Origin: Calliopum simillimum
Lineage: Eukaryota; Arthropoda; Insecta; Diptera; Lauxaniidae
Length of the DNA: 64,000 bases
Assembly (NCBI GenBank): GCA_951812925.1
Contig: OX638370.1
Span: forward strand, 41,357,948 to 41,421,947
Direction: 5' to 3'
Under the pieces are notes generated by a model that saw nothing but the letters and a program-made list of their open reading frames with translations, searched no databases and had not been told where the DNA came from. The translations under genes and the position numbers were made by a program. Positions 22,186 to 31,900 of the stretch are shown here, piece after piece. Position 1 is the stretch's first letter, and each line of letters opens with the position of its first letter.

Positions 22186-22653
22186 TAGTTTTAAATCGTT
22201 ATATATGAAGGAATTCGACAAAAAAAGAAGAATGTTGCATAGTTTTATATGTTGAGTTTGATTTCCGTTTTTCATATCTTGCACTAAATTTTAGTTTGAA
22301 TGTAGTTTGTTCAATTTGAGAAAACTTTGTAGGGATAAAGTTTTATAATTTTTTGTTAGAAACCAGATCAGTTAAACTGAAGCCATATGTAGAAAAACAG
22401 TTTTTTATGAATACAACATTTTTTTTTTTAGCTCAGCACGCTCCAAGTAATCGAAATAAATTTGAATCATTCGATTCATAATTTTTGCTGTAAAACAGTG
22501 GTTATGCGAAGCTGATGTCAAAATATTTATGTCACGACACAATTCGTTGTTTGGTTGCATTTTTATCAAACGGTAAATGACAAAATATCTGGTAAATACG
22601 ATTTTTCTTTTGAACATCATTTTAGCACCGATATTTTACGGTTCTAAGCAAAG
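22186..22653. other. No gene seen
   Basis: AT-rich spacer between two fold-back elements, with nothing recognisable. Confidence 0.55.
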
Positions 22654-22658
22654 CAACG

Positions 22659-23850
22659 CACTATGGTTTTTTTTGGACTAAAAAGTGCCCACAAAAATAA
22701 TTCACTACAAGGACCCTTTTTTTTAAAAAAAATCAAATGCAAAATTAAAGGTTATACATTGAGCTATCTGAAAAGATGCCCGCTTTTTCTAGCATTTGAT
22801 CCACAAATTAGGGACAGAGGTCGAAATCTCATAAATTTTGAAAAAAAACGGTTTTTCTGTTTAAAAATGCTAGTCGCATTAAACGCAGGAGTGATATATG
22901 AATAAATTTTTATGCATTCAATGAAATAAAGCAAAAAAAAATTAATTCATCATAAAAATGGGCGGTGCCACGCCCCAAAAACAAATTCCTGATATCTCCG
23001 AAACTATTAGTCGCAGATAGATAAGACTCGGCATGTTTGTAATAGGCACAGAGAGAAATAATATATATTAGAAAAGTGGGCGGTGCCACGTCCCAAAAAT
23101 ATAAAACACACCATATCTTCGAAACTATTTGACCCATGTGGATGAAATTCGGTTTATATACAAGAGTCATCAAGGCAAATAATGTCTGCTGAAAAAATAT
23201 GTGGAGCCACGCCCATAGGAAGAGCTACATGAATGAACTTGTTTCCTGAAGAAAAGAGTGGCAATTAATAAGGATATGTTCATTGTTGGGTGTGGTACCG
23301 CCCTTTTTTCAGCAAATATTATTTGACTTACTAATTTTTATATATATACCAAAATTCATTGCTGTAGCTCAGATAGTTTCGGAGATATGATAAATTTTAT
23401 ATTTGTAGGGCGTGGCACTGCCCACTTGTTTAGTGGATATTATTTCTCTCTGTGCCTGTTATAAATATACCGAATCTTATCTATCTGCGTCCAATAGTTT
23501 CGGAGATATGACGAATATGACGAATTTGTGTATGGGGCGTGGCACCGCCCATTTTCACTTTGAGTTGATTTTATCTTAATTGATTTGATTGAATGCATAT
23601 AAATTTATTCATATATCACTCCTGCGTTTAATGCGACTAGCATTTTTAAACAGAAAAACCGTTTTTTTCAAAATTTATGAGATTTCGACCTCTGTCCCTA
23701 ATTTGTGGATCAAATGCTAGAAAAAGCGGGCATCTTTTCAGATAGCTCAATGTATAACCTTTAATTTTGCATTTGATTTTTTTTTAAAAAAAGGGTCCTT
23801 GCAGTGAATTATTTTTGTGGGCACTTTTTAGTCCAAAAAAAACCATAGTG
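22659..23850. mobile_element. 1.19 kb palindromic GC-box fold-back element
   Basis: Ends are CACTATGGTTTTTTTTGGAC and its exact inverse, flanked by CAACG at 22654-22658 and 23851-23855 (possible 5-bp duplication). The outer 260 bp of the two arms are nearly identical, with only a few differences. The inner parts, with GC boxes at about 22960, 23078 and 23200 (left) and 23288, 23408 and 23535 (right), are clearly more diverged. Box spacing is about 120 bp. It encodes no protein. The right half near 23221-23290 shows the uninterrupted sequence into which the 4 kb transposon at 3629 inserted in another copy. Confidence 0.85.
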
Positions 23851-23855
23851 CAACG

Positions 23856-26249
23856 TTTAGTTGTCACAAGTGTATTTTGTCAAAATAATGCTGCCAGTTA
23901 GTGTACATACTAATTAAAAATCAAAATCAAAAAGAAATTAATAAAAACACTATTATGGAGTTAACTGATTTAAAATTTTTTTCTTTATTGAATTGAACGT
24001 ACATACTATATATTGCATTTTCATTCAAACATTAAACATACTAAAGTACAGTATTGTCAAAAATTAATAAGCGATTTTCTGCACTTAGTCAAAACAAGCT
24101 GTAGGAAAATACTTAAAAAAAAAATATGGAAAACTGTTGCCTTTTAAAGGTTTCATAGATTCATAGACTGTACAGCAAGAAAGTGATTAAAAATTGTTGA
24201 TGACACTTTTTCGCATCCTTCCTTTTCCTGTTTTGTTTCTCTTCTTCTTGCTTGACCCAACAATAATTAGCTGGAAAAATTCTAAAAAGACCCTTTTGGC
24301 AGCAAATTGTAATTAACATAAAAGGCCATTTTAAAAAGTTTTTTTTCTTCTGCTGAACTTCATTAAAAACGAGTCCTTTTTGCCTAAAGCACAAGGTGTT
24401 GAAGTGGCTTCTTAAAGTTTGATTTGATTTTTCAACAAGGTCGCCTTAATGTTGGGCAAAAAAAGAGGGTTTTCTTATGAAGTTTTCTTTTTGTTGTGTT
24501 GGACATGTTCTTATTCATGGGCAGCTCAATTAGATTAATGACAATAAAAAAAGTCATTTGTTTAATTAAGTGGTTTGTTTTTATTTGATTTAAGCGCTTT
24601 TTTTTTCAACAAAAAAACAAAAAAAAAAAAATGTATTAAATAATAACTTGGCTTTGTTTGAAAAGCTTTTGAACCTTGAGTTAAGTTAATTACAGTGAAT
24701 CTCAAAAGGCATTTTGGAACTGAATTTTTACTAAAAAATTTTATTCAAAAAGTTTAGGTTTTGATCTTCATCGGGAAAAGTTTTGTTTTAAGAAAAGAAT
24801 TCCCTGGCTTTAAATCCAACGCCTATACCCGCGGGCACTTGAGATTTTGTGCTTAAAAGCTTTCCGTATACGTATTCACTCACAGATAAGTGTTTAACTG
24901 TGTCAGTAGTTGTAAAGATCTGCGTCACTTGCTTGAAGCTTATGTAAAGTGTAAAAGCTTTCAATGAGCTTTTAAACGTTGACATAATACGCTAGTATTG
25001 AGTATGGATATCACTGCTTTAAAGTATTATTCAAAACTGCTACAAATTTATTTGAGATTTAAAATGCGGTCTCTGTACTTTCACAAAGATAATACTTATT
25101 TAGCTATCAGAAGGCAATTCGTGCCATTTAGTGTCGCGTAAAACCTCAAAAACCAATTTATCTCCAAAATTGGTTGAGTTTATCTCTCTCTGTGTCCTTT
25201 ACATAGGATAATGACTTAATATATACATTTCTACTTTTATTTGCAATTTCGGTGTTTTAATTGAGTGCGCACAAATTACCGAAGTAACCTATTAATATAC
25301 ACTTCTATCCAATTAAGCACCTACTCGTATGCGTGCTTGTGTGTCTGTGTGTGTCTAATCAAGAGAGCACTCTATACGCGTGAAATATTTTCCGCAAGAA
25401 TCCTTTAGACAAATATGTAGGTAACCTATTGTGTTAAAATAAACAGCCTTTTAAATGCATTTAATTAAAACATGTTCGGCCTATAAAACACATAACAACA
25501 ACACCAACAACAACTACAACAAAAATAACATCAATACAAACAACAACAACAACAGTACAGGAAACTTAAAATTTCAGGTACAACAAATGAGCTACAGTAA
25601 CAATGAGTTTAACATATATATTAGGGTGACCAGTAAATACAAGGCTATGGTGAAAAGAATAACTCCCTGATTTTAACAATTTTTTATATTGAGTATCTAT
25701 AGGCCCTTTGGTTAATTTAGCCGTCTGTCTGCTGAAATTACGATTTCGGTCAAATGGAAAAAGCTATGTGTATTGGCATTTTCCAAGTGACGAACATGAC
25801 CTTCGAAAACATTTAAAGTGCAAAAAAGTGTAAGTAAAACATATTTTCACTTTAGTTTTTACTCAATGGCAGGCGAAGTCCTGGTTCCAAGATACACGCA
25901 AAAAAAGGCAAAACACGAACGGGACAGAAATAGAAGTAGTTTTCGTGCCTATTCAAAGAAGTCGGGATCCAGCAAAACAAGTCAGAATTTTCTAAAGCGA
26001 ACAATTTTAGAATCGTATGCATTAATGTTGCTTTACTATGCATTTTGTTTGATTCAAATATCGTCACTCTTAGGCCAGATTTACGAATGTGAAAATTAAT
26101 GAATTTGAGAAATTACCATTTAAAATTTTTTTAAATCTTAAAATTATATGTAAATTTTGCTTTTTCATGTTATAAACTTTGCATTTACTTCTAAATATAT
26201 AGCTTTCATACGATATCTTCTGTACTTTTCTTTGTTTTGATGATAATCT
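23856..26249. other. AT-rich stretch with CAA microsatellite, no recognised gene
   Basis: CAA/AAC triplets at about 25494-25560 produce an Asn-rich open frame that is not a gene. Open frames around 25818-26099 lack family features. No regulatory element could be supported. Confidence 0.55.
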
Positions 26250-26599
26250 GAATCGATACGTGACAATATGAACATGACATTTTCACCATTATGATTCAAT
26301 CTGGTTGTTTGCGCCAAGACTGAACATTATTCAGTCTTCATCAAGTTTGACCGACGATGGCAACACTGGCGATTTGGCGCTCTCTAGTAGCCTTAGTTTT
26401 AGATTCAAAGTTCAATTCTTGATTGTTACTCGAACAATAAAGTATACCGTTTTTTGAAGAATCCCGCTTTTATCCCAAGTTTTATTTTACGTAGATACAA
26501 CGTGCAAACCAGTACAGTACAGTGTCACAGTACCTTTTTGCATCGCAATTCGACATCAGCATCAGCCCCTGCTTTGAGTGTAGACTCAAGTAAGTCGGA

Positions 26600-27328
26600 T
26601 TCGCGACCCAACCCCCCGGGTTCTAATACTCAATCTCTTTCCACCCATATACACTGGAAGTATCGACATCCAAACACACTTTGCGTCTAGAACAACGCAT
26701 GGATTGTTTGGTACCGCAATGGTGACCGTATGCCAGGTAGGAACGGCGTACACAACCGTCGCTGGCTCTGAAGGTACGTTTGTATCCGAGTGCCTGCGGA
26801 GATACAGAAGCTTTCTACTTGGGCCGTGAAAACTCATATTTCAGGGCTGAATAACGCAGTCACAGCACCTGCTTCTCAAGCTCGTGATTTTGTTCTGAGA
26901 TTCAGATTGTAGCTACTGCCTTGGTTTTGTCTCACCTAAAAGGAAATTTGCCCTCTGTCCCGATTGATACTTCATTGTGTGGTGGTTTGCTTTATTTTCA
27001 ACTGACAGATCCACACTTCTTTAGAAATAATGTATGTGCTGATTTGTATCCCACCATAATTTTTGATGGCATACATAGAAACTTTCATGGGTCAGTTCTT
27101 GCTCAAGAAACTGTTTCTGGATGGATATTTATAGATCCTTTGCCCCGTGATAAAATATCTAGTTTTACTACAAGACTCACTCAAATCGCACGTTCTTGGG
27201 ATTTGAAGGAACTTCCTAAAAAACAGTTTTTAACACAAGCTGAAAGGTTTTGTGAAGAAATTACAAAGAAGCTGCAACACTCAATAATCAAGCTTTCACT
27301 ACAAAACTACAGCAGAGGACTCAACTAG
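26600..27328 (+). pseudogene. Degraded BEL/Pao gag-pol fragment (protease and linker)
   Basis: Frames around 26700-26900 contain the remains of the retroviral-type protease (..TFVSECLRRY..HISGLNNAV..), but the catalytic DSG is lost. After a stop the frame 26921-27328 has LADP-like LTDPHFFRNN, then HRNFHGSVLAQETVSGWIF and QAERFCEEI, the conserved linker between protease and reverse transcriptase in Pao/BEL elements. The sequence corresponds to about residues 450-650 of the intact element at 28922 but is a different family. Upstream 26250-26500 might be a 5' LTR remnant; no matching 3' LTR was found. Confidence 0.8.
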
Positions 27329-28608
27329 AGTCAACTCAACTGAAACTTTAAGCCACAGATGGACGGTATACATATATAAATGCAAAGAAACTGGTTTTAT
27401 TAACATTCATAAGGAATCTAAGCCGTGATATACCCCCAATATAACAAAATTCGTTATATCTCTAAATACATCGTTTTAAAGTTTACTAGAATTGCTAAAT
27501 GGTCAAAATTTGACCAGAAATGTATTAAATTATTTTAGTACATTTTTTGCTATTTGGTACAAAATAGAAAAGATCATTTATCGTTCCTGGTACAAAGACA
27601 AGTGTGAAACGAAAAGAAAACAATAAACATGAAGTCAGTCAGCTTTTGTCTTTATCTTTGTGCTGTATGCTCTTTTCAGCTCTGTGCGATTGCGTTTTTT
27701 GTCGTTGTTAATATTGAAAAGTTTGCATTTAATTTTACCTGGCTTAAGGGCAACATATTCAAAAAATTTTAACTTAATGCATATTTAAACACAAATACCT
27801 TTCTAATGATGTATAATTCAATGCCGTGCTCCATTTCTAACATAGTAAAAAAGGTAGGACAAATTCTAATCTTGCGTATTAATATATAGGTTTTATTGTA
27901 TGGGCGGTAGACGTGCTTTTATTCTTGCTCGTGTGAATCTTTAGATTCAATGTTCATGGACTATAGCTTTCCATTAAAAAATTTTGAAAGTTGCTCCACC
28001 CTAATCCATCCATAAAAGTTTATGTTCATATATGAGTATTGTATAGATATTCTTCGCCAAAAACAAAGAAAACATTTGACAAAATGTTGCCCCAAAAACT
28101 TAACAACAACAGCAACAACAATGAAAACAATTTTGTAAAGATAAACGATTCATGGTATGGCAACGCGAACGCACGATGAACAAAATGATGTACGAGTACC
28201 ACGCTAATTTTTGAAGCTTTCAAAGTTTGGGATAAGGTTCGTAGTTAACTATGAAGTAAATATTTAGAGTTGCGTGTTCAAAATGGTAATAAAAGTGTTG
28301 TTTAAATAATGTTGAGGGTTAAATGATGCAAGCTAAGCGCAACAAAACGTACAAAAGTTAAAGCAAATATAAAGTGAGGTCAGACAATTAGGTTTGCAGT
28401 TGGAGTTATGTAGGGTTTTATGGAAAAAAAGTTGTAACTTTATTTGGGATAAAAAGGAAAAGGAAATCTATTCAATTTATACAACGTTATGAGGATATTT
28501 ATGAAAACAATGTTCATTATAAAAATAATGAATGCATGCTTAATTTACAATAAAGTGGATTCAAATGGATATCGAAAAGTAAAAACTTACAGATGTTTAT
28601 GGATGAAT
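27329..28608. other. No gene seen
   Basis: AT-rich. Bases 27896-27990 carry a fragment like the tail of the 142-bp-unit repeat (TATGGGCGGTAGACGTGCTT). The left target copy GCTAC for the BEL element ends this stretch. Confidence 0.55.
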
Positions 28609-28613
28609 GCTAC
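28609..28613. other. BEL target-site duplication GCTAC, left
   Basis: GCTAC immediately precedes the LTR here and immediately follows the other LTR at 34401-34405. Confidence 0.92.
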
Positions 28614-28892
28614 TGTTTGCGTTTAAAAGAAAATGAAAGAAAACCATAAACGTTTAAATTTAAGAGTATTTATTATTTTCACCACTTTTAATTTTATTTT
28701 ATTACTCCTGAAAATTACAACTAATTGATATTTGACCGTGGACTGTATTACAAGAACGAATTTAAGCAACTGTTTTTCTATATATATAACTAATCATCAT
28801 ACGATAGAAATCATGTTATTTATGCTGTTGTTGAAATGGGAAAAATACCGTTGGAGTAGGGTGGTATATTTAAAATAACATTGCTGCAAACA
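28614..28892 (-). repeat. BEL element 3' LTR
   Basis: 279 bp with TG..CA ends (TGTTTGC..TGCAAACA inverted ends). No difference from 34122-34400 was seen by eye. Confidence 0.95.
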
Positions 28893-28902
28893 TACTCCCC
28901 CC
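28893..28902 (-). other. BEL polypurine tract
   Basis: On the minus strand GGGGGGAGTA directly abuts the 3' LTR, the expected place and composition for plus-strand priming. Confidence 0.8.
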
Positions 28903-28921
28903 GTTGAAGTGTGAACTTCAA

Positions 28922-31900
28922 CTAGTCATCAATCCAGAGCGGACACAGCCTGGTAACTGATCTGCGATACTCTCCGTTTTCTGTTTTCACGTTGACAACA
29001 CGTACCACACCATCGCTTCCAGGATATAAACGCGTGATGCGACCTAATAGCCATTTACAAGGCGGTAGCCTGTCGTCTTTGAGAACAACTATGTCACCTA
29101 GTTTTATGTTTACGGAAAAATTTTGCCACTTAGGCCTGCGACGAAGTTGAGTTAAATAATCGTTTGACCATTTTTGCCAAAAATCGTTGACGATTCTCTG
29201 CATATAGCGCCATCGATTTAAAGTTGAGGTAGATTCGCCTGCATCAGGAACAGATTGCAATGGGCGCATAATGAGAAAATGCGCAGGCGTCAAAGGATCA
29301 ATATCCCCTTCAAAGCGTTGACATAAAGGCCGTGAATTTGCACAGGCCTCGATTTGGCACAAAACTGTTGACAGCTCCTCAAAGGTGAAAGAAGTGGTGC
29401 CCATGACGCGTCGAAGATGAAATTTAACCGTTTTAACACCTGCCTCCCATAGCCCTCCGAAGTGAGGGGCGTATGGTGGCGAAAAATGCCAGTCTATCCC
29501 TTGGCTGGATGCTTCGTGTACAACTGCTGTTCGATGAGCTGTAGTACTATGCAGGTTGGAGATGCTACGTAAAAATTGATTAGCACCAACAAAGTTAAGT
29601 CCATTATCGCTGAATATACTATGGCAGAGGCCACGACGCGCTACGAACCTGCGTAGAGCTGCGATAAATGCTTCTGTTGATAACTCCGTAACGGCTTCAA
29701 GGTGTAAAGCCTTTGTTGCGAGGCACACAAACAATGCTATGTATGCCTTATAAGTTTTAGAACCGCGCCCCTTCCAGGCGCGTATTGTTATGGGGCCACA
29801 GTAATCGATCCCGGTGTTAACGAAGGGCATGCTCGGCTGCACTCGTTCCCGCGGTAGCTGACCCATTTGTTGCTGGTAGGTAATGCCTCTATGCCTCATA
29901 CAACTAGGGCAATTATAAATGCATCGACGAACGCCTCTAGCACAACCTATGATGTGGTACGTAATGGAAACCAAATAAATTGTGTGACGAAGTCCTGCAT
30001 GTAAATTCTGCTTATGCGTCCATTCAATTAGTATTTTGCTTAAGTGGTGATCCTTGTGAAGAATAGCAGGATGCTCTTGTTCGTAGGGAATGTCTGCTTT
30101 GTTTAATCTGCCACCAAGCCGAACGATACCTTTACTGTCTATGAATGGATCTAAACCATAGAATTTGCTTCGCTTTTCAATCCGTTTGCCTCTTTGCAGG
30201 CATTTTATCTCCTCTTCAAACATTGAAAGCTGGGCAAGCCGTATGACTGCGAGTCTTGCGTCGTTGATTTCAGTAGTCGTCAGCCAAGAAGTATTTTTAT
30301 TAGGCTGATTGGTTGTACTCATGCGTTTAATACGCGCTACTGAACGAATAAGGCGATTAAAATTGGAAAACTGAGACAGATGTTCAGTATAAAAATCTCG
30401 TCTCGTTTTGGTTTGATTTATAGATATCTCATCTAAAAAGGTGTCTACAAGGCTCGTAGCACAGTTGCTGGGGATTGACCAAATTTTCAGCGACGAATCG
30501 TGGAGGAACTTCGGGCCATGCCACCATGGTGTAAGTTTAAGCAAATCCTTAGGGGTCACTCCTCTGGTTGCACAATCCGCTGGATTTACGGCTGTAGGTA
30601 TGTAATTCCAAGCCGAAGCTGGCAGCAAGTTTATAATCTTCGATATGCGATTATCAACAAATACATTTCGTTGTCGAGGGTATCCCTTTATCCAATAAAG
30701 CACTGCCGTAGAGTCTGTCCAGCCAAAGTATTTCATATTGGGTTGTGCTACAGAAACTATTACTTTGTCAATAAGTTGCGCTGCAAGGACAGCAGCACAT
30801 AATTCTAAACGTGGGATACTGAGCTCAGGTTTAGACGGCGTAACTCGAGTTTTGCTTGCAATGAGCGAAATAGAAATATCTCCACTGTCATTGCGAGCAC
30901 GCATGTATACTACAGCAGCATAAGCCATTTTTGAAGAATCGGCGAACACATGTAATTCGACGTTTGAACTCTCGGTAAATTGCGTCCATCGTGGCAGGGA
31001 CAGCTCAGCAAGGCTTTCGGCACCGTTTTGAAATGAATTCCACTCGTTGCGTAATGCTTGTGGAATGGGATCATCCCAGCCAACACCTGTCGTCCAGAGC
31101 TTTTTCATAAAAATTTTGAGGAAAACTACCATCGGCGATAGCCAACCCAAAGGATCAAAAATTCTGGCGATCGTAGACAATACCTCCCTTTTCGTAGTTT
31201 TTTCAGAAATGCCCATGAAGGATAATTTAAATCGAAAAACGTCCGGTTGTGGTTGCCACCACAATCCCAAGGTCTTGACAGCACCTCTTTCGCCAGTAAA
31301 AAGTCCTTCACTGATTTCTCTGTCTTCGGGGGAAATATCATCTAAAAACTCTTGACAACTCGATGACCATTTACGAAGCTTCATTCCTGCAGATTTTAGA
31401 ACTCCAGTGATGGCATGGGCAATAGTTCTAGCTGTTTCTACATTGTGCGCCCCGCCTATGTAGTCATCCATGTAGAATTGTTCAAGCAGCTGTGAACACG
31501 CGTCTGGAAAATGTTTCATACCATTCAAAGTCACTTGCTTCAAGGTTCGAGTGGCCAAGAACGAAGCGGATGTCGTGCCGTAGGTTATAGTATTAAGTTG
31601 ATATACTGCTACCTCTGCATCTTCTGATTCACGCCAAAATATTTGCTGAAAACGCCTATCGTCAGCATTTACCAATATTTGCCTATACATTTGCGCTATA
31701 TCAGCAGTAACTGCGATGCCAAATTGTCGAAAACGTATCAAAATAGTAAATAAATCATTTTGTATAACAGGGCCTGTCATAAGACAGTCATTTAATGAAA
31801 AACCACTTGAAGATTTCGCTGAGGCGTCGAAAACCACTCGAAGCTTAGTAGATGTGCTTGCTGGCTTCAACACCGCGTGATGAGGTAGAAAATAAACGTC

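Noticed and set aside
22659..22663. CACTA-type transposon from the terminal CACTATGG
   Set aside because: The apparent duplication is 5 bp, not 2-3 bp, and no CACTA transposase is present.
25455..25670. Asn-rich 71-residue frame
   Set aside because: It is a translated CAA/AAC microsatellite without other features.
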